Shown here: positions 1-7,401 of the stretch, one piece after another
How positions within the stretch are numbered: the first letter of the stretch is position 1
Layout: every line of letters starts with the position of its first letter
Origin: a virus
Reading direction: 5' to 3' (one strand)
DNA: 64,000 nucleotides
IMG/VR virus record: IMGVR_UViG_3300032214_000715
Span: 124,001 to 188,000 of that record
Notes under the pieces: model-generated
The model's input: only the letters and a program-made list of their open reading frames with translations
Databases searched by the model: none
What the model was told of the DNA's origin: nothing
Made by a program: the position numbers and the translations under genes

Positions 1-60
1 ACGATCTTGCCTTTTATAACACTCAAAAGAATTTGAGTCAAACCACGATTCATCAATCAT
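1..60 (-). CDS. Partial CDS (N-terminal 20 residues), unknown function
   Basis: An ATG at 60-58 opens a frame that stays open to the left edge of the window, starting MIDESWFDSNSFECYK. A good Shine-Dalgarno (AAGGAG) lies 11 to 16 bases upstream and overlaps the TAA stop of the MazG-like gene, so the two are probably co-transcribed and translationally coupled. Only 20 residues are visible, too few to assign a family. The call rests on start codon, ribosome site and operon position, not on homology. Confidence 0.65.
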   Translation of the reverse strand, partial: MIDESWFDSNSFECYKRQDR

Positions 61-66
61 TTTACT

Positions 67-432
67 TTACTCCTTAACAAATAATTTAAGATTGGGTGGA
101 GTCCAACCTTCGGGCTTTAATACTTTGCCGTCATCACGCTTACGAACTTTTCCGGTGACGCTATCAATCTTGGCAAAGTTTGTACGCATTACTTCATTCC
201 ACGCACCATCTCCGTCTGCTCCAAGACTGTGAATAGCACCAGCAGTTACCACCATGATATCAATCAGTGCGTCTAAACACTCAACGCGATCACCGGCAGA
301 ATTTGCTTCCCACAATTCATCTACTTCTTCAGCAATCAACTTTGTATAAAGATTGAATTGACTCTCATTAAACGTGCCCACTGATTGGTCACACGCCGAC
401 ATAAATTTTTCTTGGTCTTTAAATACACTCAT
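67..432 (-). CDS. MazG-like nucleoside triphosphate pyrophosphatase
   Basis: A 121-residue all-alpha protein of the MazG/HisE/dUTPase-2 type, which hydrolyses NTPs to NMP and pyrophosphate. The metal-binding signature is visible: EEVDE at residues 35-39 followed by E51, D54 and D58 (ExxE ... ExxD pattern) on the next helix. The C-terminal part, with KRDDGKVLKPEGWTPP, is a tail I associate with the short MazG-like enzymes of T4-type aquatic phages. Phage MazG proteins are proposed to remove non-canonical nucleotides or alter alarmone/nucleotide pools; the substrate here is unknown. A promoter with TACACT -10 lies just upstream, inside the end of the next gene. The partial gene to the left follows closely. 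Confidence 0.8.
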   Translation of the reverse strand: MSVFKDQEKFMSACDQSVGTFNESQFNLYTKLIAEEVDELWEANSAGDRVECLDALIDIMVVTAGAIHSLGADGDGAWNEVMRTNFAKIDSVTGKVRKRDDGKVLKPEGWTPPNLKLFVKE

Positions 433-452
433 TTGGGTTCTTTCTTTGACTT

Positions 453-481
453 AGTGTAGTACACTATTAATTCGCTCGCAA
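453..481 (-). promoter_or_regulatory. sigma70-type promoter for the MazG-like gene
   Basis: On the minus strand, -35 TTGCGA (481-476), 17-bp spacer, -10 TACACT (458-453). The -10 box is half of a 13-bp palindrome AGTGTAGTACACT (453-465). The -35 lies inside the end of the upstream hypothetical gene. Start codon is 20 bases further on. Confidence 0.55.
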
Positions 482-1648
482 GATGATTAGGTCATCATTG
501 GTCCGACCCTTAACTTGTGCCTGCACTGCGTTGATTTCCTTGAACAGCTTACGAGCAGCCGGCTTACCTACACCAAGCAACTTCTTAAGTTGGTCCCCAG
601 GCTTCCGAAGTGTCTTCATTCCACTTTGAGTAGAATCAAAGCCCACAATCGTAGTGCCCTTAACAGACAGAGTTCCAACATGCGAGTCGGCAATGTAGTA
701 GTGAAGCTTACGCTTGGCACTATCGTATGCCCACACTTCAGTGGCACCAACAATCTTGCTAGGATGAATGCTAACCAAATCAATCTTGGCAGCGTCATCC
801 TTAAATTGGCGCATGTACTTGATTTTGGAAACTTGCTTCTCAACGGGGACAGGCTTACGCTTGCGAACCGTTTTGGTTTGCTTCTTTACGCTTACATAGG
901 ATCCAACTGCGGCCAACACCGAATCGCAAAACTTAATCATATTGCGAATGGCAATTTTTCCGTACTGAGCATGGCCTTCCTTAAGATCGGCGTCACTGCC
1001 CTGTTGTACTTCTTCCAGTTCAGCGCGACGACGCTTCCACACTTCAACAATAATGCTGGTGTGTTGAGGAAGAATGTTGCGCTCGGAAAGAATACCAACC
1101 ACGTTTACATCGGCGGGTTGAGGTTCGCCATTCAACAGATATGAGTCAAAAAGACCCTCAATGTCGCCAGCAGCTTCACGTGCCTTGTCGCGCATAATCT
1201 CCTGAACGTTTGGGCGAGTAGAAATCTTTTCTACTTCAGGCTCAACTTCTTCTTGCTTAGCGGTTTTAGTCAACAGAGCCTTGAGATGATCGCCGATGCG
1301 AGCCAATTCTTGTTCGGTTAGAACAAGACCGCGCATTCCCATACGAGCAATCCATCCAAGAGAAATGTTATATTCACGCTCGTGTACACCGCGCAGACGC
1401 TTGATATCAGCAGCAGTGACTCCGCGATGAGCAGCAAATTCCAGAATCAATTCTTTGCTCATCTTACGATCAAAAAAGCGAGAGTACCAGTTCAGTGATT
1501 GAACCAGAATTCCCTTGCGAGACTCAGTGTCAGGCTGCTCAAAAAATACTGGTTCGGAACCAGCAAACTTTGTATCAGCGTCACGAGGATTCAATTCGGG
1601 TGCGATAACAACGTCACCGACCACTGTATTGCGAGATTTGCGAGCCAT
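467..1648 (-). CDS. Conserved phage hypothetical protein, 393 aa
   Basis: Function not recognised. A soluble protein with no signal peptide or membrane segment. The centre is rich in charged helical sequence (residues about 115-160 and 200-230). A strongly basic stretch KKQTKTVRKRKPVPVEKQ (about 253-270) precedes a compact C-terminal domain containing VWAYDSAKRKLHYYIAD and a lysine-rich helix. The basic linker suggests nucleic-acid or scaffold binding, but this is inference. It has a Shine-Dalgarno (AGGAA) and a near-consensus sigma70 promoter. Codon use is richer in CGC, CTG and AAG than the late genes, resembling the MoxR/VWA genes under the same promoter type. Divergent from the gp14-like gene on the plus strand. 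Confidence 0.85.
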   Translation of the reverse strand: MARKSRNTVVGDVVIAPELNPRDADTKFAGSEPVFFEQPDTESRKGILVQSLNWYSRFFDRKMSKELILEFAAHRGVTAADIKRLRGVHEREYNISLGWIARMGMRGLVLTEQELARIGDHLKALLTKTAKQEEVEPEVEKISTRPNVQEIMRDKAREAAGDIEGLFDSYLLNGEPQPADVNVVGILSERNILPQHTSIIVEVWKRRRAELEEVQQGSDADLKEGHAQYGKIAIRNMIKFCDSVLAAVGSYVSVKKQTKTVRKRKPVPVEKQVSKIKYMRQFKDDAAKIDLVSIHPSKIVGATEVWAYDSAKRKLHYYIADSHVGTLSVKGTTIVGFDSTQSGMKTLRKPGDQLKKLLGVGKPAARKLFKEINAVQAQVKGRTNDDLIILRAN

Positions 1649-1673
1649 GTGTATTTCCTACTGAACAGACTAT

Positions 1674-1702
1674 AGTATAGCACTGTATTGATTTATTGTC
1701 AA
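1674..1702 (-). promoter_or_regulatory. Near-consensus sigma70 promoter (TTGACAATAAAT class)
   Basis: Minus strand -35 TTGACA (1702-1697), 17-bp spacer, -10 TATACT (1679-1674). It carries the extended TTGACAATAAAT motif shared with the promoters at 13.8, 14.2, 14.45 and 14.75 kb. It drives the 393-residue gene starting at 1648. Confidence 0.8.
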
Positions 1703-1733
1703 ATTTTTGGTTAATCAAAAATATCGTTTATTG

Positions 1734-1762
1734 GTGCTAACACAGACTCTATTTATTGTCAA
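1734..1762 (-). promoter_or_regulatory. Second, weaker copy of the TTGACAATAAAT promoter
   Basis: A second TTGACAATAAAT lies exactly 60 bp upstream of the first (TTGACA at 1762-1757). At 17 bp spacing the -10 is only TAGCAC, so it may be a weak tandem promoter or a decayed duplicate. It sits immediately next to the plus-strand late box at 1770-1777. Confidence 0.35.
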
Positions 1763-1769
1763 GTTTTTT

Positions 1770-1777
1770 GATAAATA
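1770..1777 (+). promoter_or_regulatory. T4-type late promoter box GATAAATA
   Basis: GATAAATA precedes the gp14-like ATG by only four bases. No Shine-Dalgarno is present. If this box works like the T4 late -10, transcription starts at or inside the start codon. Confidence 0.55.
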
Positions 1778-1781
1778 CAAT

Positions 1782-3641
1782 ATGCCACGTTTATCGCTAT
1801 ATCGCTCGGAAAAATCCAAAGACTATAAATTCTTTGACAGAATAATCAGTCAAATGTTTACTGCTGGGGCAACTGATTTGTATATTCACAAGTATATTGG
1901 AGTTAACAATAGCTCGACAAGTAAGGACTTAACTCAACCTCATTATGATAAGACAGACGTAACTAATATACAAGATTTGGTGTTTATGGAAAATCGGGAT
2001 CGTAAGTATGATAAGAATATTTACAGATTACGTGGACACTACAACGTTCAAAATCTTGATTTTGATTTAAGTCAATTTGGTTTATTTTTGACAAACGACA
2101 TTATATTCATTACTGTTCATTACAATGACATGATAGATGTAATTGGTCGTAAATTAATGGTCGGTGATGTATTTGAATTGCCACATCTTACTGATTATCA
2201 TCCACTAGATGAAACTATTCCTATCGGTCTACGTAGATATTATCAAATAACCGATGCTAATTTTGCTAGTGAAGGATTTAGTCAGACTTGGTGGCCGCAT
2301 TTGTGGAGAATTAAATGTGAGCCACTTGTTGACAGTCAGGAATTTTCAGACATACTTAGTCAACCAATTAACAAAGACAATTATATGGGCGACTATGATC
2401 CAGCAAAATCCTATCAGCCTGGATACACAGTTACGTATGATGGTAAGATTTATACTCCAAAACAAAATGCTCCCGCCGGAACTGATCCTTCAAATGAAGC
2501 ATACTGGGAGCTTGTAAATAATTCCAGTTTAGCGGATGTAATTAGCTCTTACAAGAAAAATATTGAGATAAACGACGCATTGATAGAAGAGGCCAGTAGG
2601 TTAGTTCCAAAAACAGGATATGATCGTAGTCAATTATATGTTGTGCCTACATTCACTAACGGTGAGCCTGGGCCTCCAGTGAATGTGACTATAGACGTAA
2701 CACAAGCCATTTCGGTTGGAAACATAGAAGTGCTTAGTACTGCTAATTACCCAGTTCCTAGTCCAGTACTGCGAATAAACAGACGATACTTAAACACGAC
2801 TGGAATAACGCCTGGATATAGTATAGTGTTGGGTACTGCCATGACCGTTCCAGAATTAACTGATACTAATAGTGGACCTATGGAAGGAACCGCAGTAGTC
2901 ACTGGATGTAATATAGGATATAGAGTTGGTCCATATGGAACCACCGACTCTTCTGATAGTAGAGCAGATCAGTATGTATCTTCGCTGATAACAACCAATA
3001 CTACAAAGATGAATGTATTGACCATAAACTGTGTTGATATCCCACCGGATGTAATACCCGGATTAAAAATAAGCGCCAGTATAATTAATCAAACTCAGCA
3101 ACAGATACAGGTGTTTTCAAGTGACACAGTAATTACTTCTGTAAATTACAATACAAAACAAATAGTAGTTAGTAATAAAACACTAATCTCTATGCCGGCT
3201 GGAACTAAGATATTAACCGCTAGCGATTTTGACGCAGTAGTGACTGAGCAAATGAATTTTCGCGCTGACTGTGATCCTAGATTTAGATTTATTAGAAGAG
3301 TGACTCCGCAATCATTTGGTTATATTACCGGCTATAATAGCGGAGACGGTACCGCTCCCAACGGAGAACCGGTGCGCTCTGGAATAGCGTTTCCTTCTAA
3401 TTCGGCGGTCGGAGATTATTATCTACGAATAGACTATTTGCCGCAAAAACTATACAGATACAGCGGAAATAGTTGGGTGGAAATTTCTCGTAATGTTAGA
3501 ACTGCGGTTGGATTCACGGTTGATGATGAGAGTCAATTAAGTAGCTTTATTAATAACAGCGCCGTTATCACTACCGCCAGTGGATTGACTATACCAAGTC
3601 GTCAAAGTCTAAGTCAGGCACTAAAGATAAAACCCGATTGA
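1782..3641 (+). CDS. Virion structural protein, gp14-like neck fold (tentative), with carbohydrate-binding-like insert
   Basis: The frame can be opened from a TTG at 1707, but the family-like start MPRLSLYRSEKSKDYKFFD begins at the ATG at 1782, giving 619 residues. Residues about 1-215 resemble the cyanophage-type protein with KFFDRII, LFLTNDIIFI, GRKLMVGDVFELPHL and SQTWWPHLWR blocks, which I read as a head-closure/neck fold related to gp14; this assignment is tentative. Residues about 218-258 form a short module (Y..G..V.Y.GKIY.P ... W) resembling CBM5/12-type or fibre W/Y modules. The remaining 350 residues are beta-rich and unassigned. It is much longer than T4 gp14 (about 256 residues). 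Directly followed by the gp15 homologue, which supports a neck/tail-completion role. Confidence 0.75.
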   Translation: MPRLSLYRSEKSKDYKFFDRIISQMFTAGATDLYIHKYIGVNNSSTSKDLTQPHYDKTDVTNIQDLVFMENRDRKYDKNIYRLRGHYNVQNLDFDLSQFGLFLTNDIIFITVHYNDMIDVIGRKLMVGDVFELPHLTDYHPLDETIPIGLRRYYQITDANFASEGFSQTWWPHLWRIKCEPLVDSQEFSDILSQPINKDNYMGDYDPAKSYQPGYTVTYDGKIYTPKQNAPAGTDPSNEAYWELVNNSSLADVISSYKKNIEINDALIEEASRLVPKTGYDRSQLYVVPTFTNGEPGPPVNVTIDVTQAISVGNIEVLSTANYPVPSPVLRINRRYLNTTGITPGYSIVLGTAMTVPELTDTNSGPMEGTAVVTGCNIGYRVGPYGTTDSSDSRADQYVSSLITTNTTKMNVLTINCVDIPPDVIPGLKISASIINQTQQQIQVFSSDTVITSVNYNTKQIVVSNKTLISMPAGTKILTASDFDAVVTEQMNFRADCDPRFRFIRRVTPQSFGYITGYNSGDGTAPNGEPVRSGIAFPSNSAVGDYYLRIDYLPQKLYRYSGNSWVEISRNVRTAVGFTVDDESQLSSFINNSAVITTASGLTIPSRQSLSQALKIKPD

Positions 3642-3651
3642 TATCGTAATC

Positions 3652-3659
3652 AATAAATA
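3652..3659 (+). promoter_or_regulatory. T4-type late promoter box AATAAATA
   Basis: AATAAATA lies 26 bases upstream of the gp15 ATG, which has a clear ribosome site (TTGGAG). The gp15-Nudix pair can therefore be expressed independently of the upstream gene. Confidence 0.6.
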
Positions 3660-3685
3660 ATCTAAGATAATGATTTGGAGTAACA

Positions 3686-5074
3686 ATGGCTGAATATTTT
3701 TCGGACAATCAAATAAAACGCTTTCTAATTCAATTTGCCCGCATCTTCAGCAATTGGAATGTCTCTGCTGGAACTGATTCCAACGGGAATCCTATTTTAC
3801 ACCGAGTTCCAATTATGTACGGCGATAGTAGCAGACAAGCTGCCACCATTATTGCCAATAATAGCTCTAATAATTTGCCCAGCTCTCCGTTGTTGACTTA
3901 TTATATAAGTGGACTTGAGTACGATCAACGACGAACACAGGATCCATATTTTATAGATAAAGTACACGTTAGACAGCGAACCTTCAACGAAGATTCTAAT
4001 GAATGGGAGACTACTCAAGGTAATGCTTTTACAGTAGAAAGAGTTATGCCGGTTCCATACACACTTAGAATAACGCTTGACTTTTGGTCTACTAATTACA
4101 ATCAAAAGCTAGAAATAATTGAACAGTTGGGCGTGTTGTTTAATCCTAGTATGGAACTACAAAGCACCGATAATTTTATTGATTGGACTAGCTTAAGCGT
4201 AGTGTATCAGGACGGTATAAATTTCACTAGTAGGTCCATACCAATGGGAACTGGAAATCCAGTAGACGTACTTTCCTGGAAATTCTATATGCCAATTTGG
4301 ATTAGCGGTCCGATTAAGGTTAAGAAGTTAAATGTAATACACAAGATTATTGCTAGTATTTTTACTCGTAATTATAGAGACGATATCAAAGAAGATGATT
4401 TGCTGTTAGGCACTAGGCAAAAAATAACTCCGTATGGATATAAAGTATTGTTACTAGAAGACAAACTACAAATTGTAGGATCAAATCAACCGTTTAACCC
4501 TTCAAATTCTTCTATAGAGTCAGTTGTTAGTCCACATTCTTGTTTATCGTGGCGAGCAGTGTTAAATGCTTACGGAGTGATTCGTCCTGGTATAAGTATG
4601 ATAGCTCTTGAAAACCCATATTTAGAAACTGAAATTTTAGGAACTATATCATACTTGGATGATGACGATAATGTGTTAGTGTACAACATTGATTTAGACA
4701 CACTTCCACAAAATACTCTGGAACCAGTTAACAGTGTTATTGATCCCACTAAAAAGAGTCCTGATAATGGATTATCCTCTCCGGAAACAGGGCAAAGATA
4801 TTTAATAGTAGAAGACATACCATCACAAATACAATACACCACTCCCACAGTGGTTATTCCTGCTTGGCCTGGATTAACCAATGGAGCAGCAGCAAACGAC
4901 ATAATTGAATTTGACGGAGTAAATTGGTTTATTAGCTTTGATAGCACTGTTGCTCAAGACACACAGTTTGTAACCAATATCACTAGTGGAGTTCAGTATA
5001 GATTTTTTGAAAATTCTTGGGTAAAATCGTGGGAAGGATGGTACGGACAGGGAGACTGGAGAATCATTATATAA
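3686..5074 (+). CDS. 15: T4 gp15-like tail completion / sheath stabiliser protein
   Basis: A 462-residue homologue of T4 gp15, the hexameric ring that caps the tail tube and sheath and joins the tail to the neck. Family-like blocks visible in order: NQIKRFLIQFARIFSNW near the N-terminus, VPIMYGDSSRQAATI (about 41-55), RTQDPYFIDKVHVRQR (about 82-97), VERVMPVPYTLRITLDFWS (about 118-136) and FIDWTSLSVV (about 164-173), then FYMPIWISGPIKVKKL. The N-terminal half matches the family core. The C-terminal 200 residues are an extension including a short beta module with GQRYLIVEDI and a tryptophan-rich end. Ribosome site GGAG at the expected spacing; stop overlaps the Nudix start (TAATG). Confidence is high for the family, lower for details of the extension. 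Confidence 0.85.
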   Translation: MAEYFSDNQIKRFLIQFARIFSNWNVSAGTDSNGNPILHRVPIMYGDSSRQAATIIANNSSNNLPSSPLLTYYISGLEYDQRRTQDPYFIDKVHVRQRTFNEDSNEWETTQGNAFTVERVMPVPYTLRITLDFWSTNYNQKLEIIEQLGVLFNPSMELQSTDNFIDWTSLSVVYQDGINFTSRSIPMGTGNPVDVLSWKFYMPIWISGPIKVKKLNVIHKIIASIFTRNYRDDIKEDDLLLGTRQKITPYGYKVLLLEDKLQIVGSNQPFNPSNSSIESVVSPHSCLSWRAVLNAYGVIRPGISMIALENPYLETEILGTISYLDDDDNVLVYNIDLDTLPQNTLEPVNSVIDPTKKSPDNGLSSPETGQRYLIVEDIPSQIQYTTPTVVIPAWPGLTNGAAANDIIEFDGVNWFISFDSTVAQDTQFVTNITSGVQYRFFENSWVKSWEGWYGQGDWRIII

Positions 5075-5499
5075 TGTCCAGAATGTGTAATTCAGTGGGA
5101 GTAATTTTCTACTCTCAGTCAACAGCTAGACACTTGTTTTTATTAAGAAACTCTAAGAGATATCCAGTGTGGGGTCTGCCGGGAGGTAAAATAGAACGTG
5201 GAGAAACACTGCTACAAGCACTAAAAAGAGAATGTGTAGAAGAGTTGGGATTTTTTCCAGAAGATTCAAAGCTATTTCCAATAGAAAAATTTACATCGGA
5301 TGACGGTAAATTTATCTATCACACGTTTTATTGTTTTGTGAATCAAGAATTCACTCCAATATTAAATAACGAGCATATTGGATATACGTGGTGCGCTGAA
5401 TATTACTATCCTCAGCCACTACACAGTGGACTATTTAACACTCTTAATTACGACATAATCAAGCAAAAGATAAGCATAATACAGCAGTCACTAAAGTAA
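5074..5499 (+). CDS. Nudix hydrolase
   Basis: The Nudix box GX5EX7REUXEEXGU is complete: GKIERGETLLQALKRE followed by CVEELGF at about residues 38-60 when the start is the ATG at 5074. This start overlaps the gp15 stop (TAATG) and is preceded by GGAG, so it is preferred over an in-frame ATG at 5017 buried in gp15. The 141-residue size is typical of a single-domain Nudix enzyme, which cleaves nucleoside diphosphates linked to another group (dNTPs, capped RNA, ADP-ribose and others). The substrate is not predictable. Its place behind a tail gene in a late unit, far from the other nucleotide genes, is unusual. A terminator follows. Confidence 0.85.
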   Translation: MSRMCNSVGVIFYSQSTARHLFLLRNSKRYPVWGLPGGKIERGETLLQALKRECVEELGFFPEDSKLFPIEKFTSDDGKFIYHTFYCFVNQEFTPILNNEHIGYTWCAEYYYPQPLHSGLFNTLNYDIIKQKISIIQQSLK

Positions 5500-5520
5500 A
5501 AAGGCCCATAAGGGCCTTTT
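5499..5520. terminator. Bidirectional rho-independent terminator
   Basis: AAAAAGGCCC-ATAA-GGGCCTTTT hairpin between the convergent Nudix gene and the 141-residue structural gene. A-tract and T-tract on both sides allow function in both directions. Confidence 0.8.
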
Positions 5521-5539
5521 GTATTAGCGTAACTATTGC

Positions 5540-5965
5540 TTATAGCTTAGCAACTGATACTACTGTCATTGATGATCCAGCTGGCGCGGCGCCGGCGGAT
5601 CCGAATGTAAGTATGTATGAGTTTCCAGCAAAGTCTACACCAAACTTATTAGACAGATGAGCTAATCTAACAGTGGTGGTGTCTGCTTTTGTTACTGTGA
5701 TGGTCATTGTATCGTCAGCTAATGCGGTATCTGCGCTATCTGCCAATACACAAACTCCAGTGTTTGTACCGTCAGAAACTAGAAACTTTCTTGCTCCTTT
5801 TTGACGAACTATGTATCCAGCAGCTTCTGCGTTTGCTCCGATTTTAACTCTACAAAGAATTTGATCGCCAGAAATGCCAGTGTCTCCACCAACTACTCCG
5901 TATCCAGCTGGATTATCAAATCCTAAATCAACTCCAGTGTGTGATATTTTTAATGGACGTCCCAT
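5540..5965 (-). CDS. Small virion structural protein (putative)
   Basis: A 141-residue, beta-rich, low-cysteine protein starting MGRPLKI. Its core GYIVRQKGARKFLVSDGTN (about 51-69) matches, from memory, a small structural protein widely conserved in T4-like aquatic phages. Its function there is undetermined; a decoration or head-surface role would fit the size and composition but is inference. It has a late promoter 80 bases upstream, a leader of about 70 nt with a nested hairpin, and a strong ribosome site (AAAGGAG). Gly/Ala/Thr-rich composition and repeated DGT/ADT turns also suit a capsid-surface protein. Confidence 0.7.
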   Translation of the reverse strand: MGRPLKISHTGVDLGFDNPAGYGVVGGDTGISGDQILCRVKIGANAEAAGYIVRQKGARKFLVSDGTNTGVCVLADSADTALADDTMTITVTKADTTTVRLAHLSNKFGVDFAGNSYILTFGSAGAAPAGSSMTVVSVAKL

Positions 5966-5989
5966 TTTTTTCTCCTTTGATTACGTTGA

Positions 5990-6036
5990 CGTTCTAGGTC
6001 TACGCTGCGGGATTACAGCGTAAGTCGTTGAGAACG
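5990..6036 (-). promoter_or_regulatory. Structured 5' leader RNA (nested hairpin)
   Basis: The leader of the 141-residue gene contains an inner 7-bp stem (TACGCTG 6001-6007 with CAGCGTA 6016-6022) inside an outer 6-bp stem (CGTTCT 5990-5995 with AGAACG 6031-6036). It sits just after the expected late start site and before the ribosome site. It could stabilise the mRNA or regulate translation. Confidence 0.55.
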
Positions 6037-6043
6037 AACTAAG

Positions 6044-6051
6044 TATTTATC
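6044..6051 (-). promoter_or_regulatory. T4-type late promoter box GATAAATA
   Basis: GATAAATA then CTTAGTTC on the minus strand, immediately after the stop of the zincin gene. Expected start of transcription near 6038, giving a leader of about 70 nt for the small structural gene. Confidence 0.7.
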
Positions 6052-6052
6052 G

Positions 6053-6433
6053 TTAGGAGTAAATTTCTACGTGCTGCTTACCGTACTCTCGCAGTAATCT
6101 ACCAGCCATAGCATTAGCAACATCTTCAATATTTTGTCGAGTTTCCTCGTCCATATCATTACTGGCCAAGTCTGTTTCAAATTGACGATGATGAACTAGT
6201 TCATGACAAAGTGTTCGCATAATGTCGGCTAGATTTCTTTCTCCAACATATACCCATATGTATCCATCACTGTATGTGCTGCCGAACGTTCTTTTTTCTT
6301 CAACCTCGTCTAAGTCATATCCGTAGCGAATTTCTGGCACTTTATTAATGCCCATTTTTTTACAAGACCACTTAACAAATTGTTGTAGTTGATTCTTTTT
6401 TTCTACCGATTCAAATATTTCTTTTGAGAACAT
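6053..6433 (-). CDS. Zincin-like metallopeptidase domain protein
   Basis: A 126-residue protein with a textbook zinc-protease helix CHELVHHRQF: H77, E78 and H81 of HExxH, with acidic residues about 20 positions later (E96, E97, E103) as candidates for the third ligand. The overall length and the downstream helix resemble small SprT/IrrE-like or phage-specific zincins. The substrate is unknown; virion maturation or host-protein cleavage are both possible. A late box CATAAATA ends only four bases before the ATG and no ribosome site is visible, so translation may be leaderless or start at the internal Met27, which would still retain HExxH. Confidence 0.7.
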   Translation of the reverse strand: MFSKEIFESVEKKNQLQQFVKWSCKKMGINKVPEIRYGYDLDEVEEKRTFGSTYSDGYIWVYVGERNLADIMRTLCHELVHHRQFETDLASNDMDEETRQNIEDVANAMAGRLLREYGKQHVEIYS

Positions 6434-6437
6434 ACAG

Positions 6438-6445
6438 TATTTATG
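6438..6445 (-). promoter_or_regulatory. T4-type late promoter box CATAAATA
   Basis: CATAAATACTGT on the minus strand directly after the o-spanin stop; start codon of the zincin gene follows after four bases, implying an essentially leaderless transcript. Confidence 0.55.
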
Positions 6446-6718
6446 CTACTTACACGATTGTAAGGCAGTCAATAGCTGTTCTTCGTATCCAAGATGTAGA
6501 TTTCTGTCTGATAGCAGAGATTTGACTTTTTCAAATAAATCACTATCTTCTTGTAGCTTAGGAAAAGAAAAATCTGGCTTATCTGGAGTGGGAGTCTGGC
6601 ACTTTACTGGTATAGGAACTTTAACTTCCTGTGTGACATATCGTATAGTTTCTTGCGGTTGAGTAGTGGCACACCCACCTATAAACATAGTAAGAATTAA
6701 AAATTTACTTCCGCGCAT
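6446..6718 (-). CDS. Rz1-like outer-membrane lipoprotein (o-spanin)
   Basis: A 90-residue protein with a lipoprotein signal: basic start MRGSK, a hydrophobic stretch, and lipobox IGGC with the acylated Cys at residue 16. The mature part is proline-rich (VPIPVKCQTPTPDKPDFSFPK), typical of Rz1, and ends in a helical segment with a C-terminal CK. The start is embedded 14 bases inside the i-spanin frame, the usual Rz/Rz1 overlap. Together they span the periplasm and fuse inner and outer membranes in the last step of lysis. Two further cysteines (about 40 and 89) could form disulphides. No holin or endolysin is visible in the window. The ribosome site GGAG lies in the i-spanin gene. Confidence 0.85.
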   Translation of the reverse strand: MRGSKFLILTMFIGGCATTQPQETIRYVTQEVKVPIPVKCQTPTPDKPDFSFPKLQEDSDLFEKVKSLLSDRNLHLGYEEQLLTALQSCK

Positions 6719-7103
6719 TTTTTAACTCCTCATTAATTAAACGATTGGCATTATCACACGAGCTAACATTAGGCTGTGGTTTCCGATTTAACAAATCTTG
6801 CGCTTGAATTTTGTACTTATTAGCCACAGCAGCAGAACGTGATAATTCTGTTTTATGTTTTTCTAAGTTTTCTTGTGCCGTCAATTCTAGTTTAGTTATT
6901 GCTTCATTCTGTATATCAAAAGAAATTTTCATTTCCTTTAAGCTAATCTGTGATACTTCTAAATGCTTGTTGGCTAGTTCTAAATCGCCAGTTAATTTTA
7001 TAATCTTGGTATTTAACACAACTATTCTACCGTACAAACCAAGAATAACAAGCACTAGCAGCGCTGTCGCTATTGCTTTCCAGTAACGCAGAATCATAAA
7101 CAT
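6705..7103 (-). CDS. Rz-like inner-membrane spanin (i-spanin)
   Basis: A 132-residue protein with one N-terminal membrane anchor (about residues 9-26, AIATALLVLVILGLYG), then a long coiled coil (about 30-105, with regularly spaced Leu/Ile and many Lys/Glu) and a C-terminal part with SSCDNANRLINEELKN. This is the classic N-in/C-out i-spanin plan. It overlaps the o-spanin gene by 14 bases, and follows the 98-residue hypothetical with a one-base gap. Two Met codons (residues 1 and 3) could serve as start; no strong ribosome site is seen, so coupling to the gene in front is likely. Confidence 0.85.
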   Translation of the reverse strand: MFMILRYWKAIATALLVLVILGLYGRIVVLNTKIIKLTGDLELANKHLEVSQISLKEMKISFDIQNEAITKLELTAQENLEKHKTELSRSAAVANKYKIQAQDLLNRKPQPNVSSCDNANRLINEELKNARK

Positions 7104-7104
7104 A

Positions 7105-7401
7105 CTATGCCCATTTTAAGTTAAAGTAAATTAAATCACTTTCTTTTATTTTGGCAGTGATTATAAAGTGTCTAAGACACAACTCATAGTCTATATGTGA
7201 ATGACATTCTGGAACTTCGCAACAGTGACTAATTATCCACCTACCCTTTTCACTGTCTTTCCATTCTAAAAACGGTTTCCAATCAAATATATTTGCTGGA
7301 ATATTGTCGTACTCCATAGCGTCAATATTAAATGAATGTACGATTAGATTATGAATGACAATCGGAATGCCATCAATCATTTTTACAAAATGCTGACTCA
7401 T
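7105..7401 (-). CDS. Hypothetical protein, 98 aa
   Basis: Not recognised. An acidic protein rich in Ile, His and Cys; HCCEVPECHSH (about 59-69) and a later Cys could hold a metal, although the spacing does not match a standard zinc finger. Its start overlaps the stop of the homing endonuclease gene (ATGA), so it is translationally coupled. Because the endonuclease overlaps both neighbours by ATGA, this gene probably followed thymidylate synthase directly before the insertion. Confidence 0.7.
   Translation of the reverse strand: MSQHFVKMIDGIPIVIHNLIVHSFNIDAMEYDNIPANIFDWKPFLEWKDSEKGRWIISHCCEVPECHSHIDYELCLRHFIITAKIKESDLIYFNLKWA

Noticed and set aside
1707-1781. Extended start (TTG at 1707) for the gp14-like gene
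   Set aside because: The extension runs through the divergent promoter and late box and adds a non-conserved hydrophobic stretch; the family-like start is the ATG at 1782.
5017-5073. Earlier in-frame ATG for the Nudix gene
   Set aside because: It lies inside gp15 without its own ribosome site; the TAATG junction at 5072-5076 with GGAG upstream is better.
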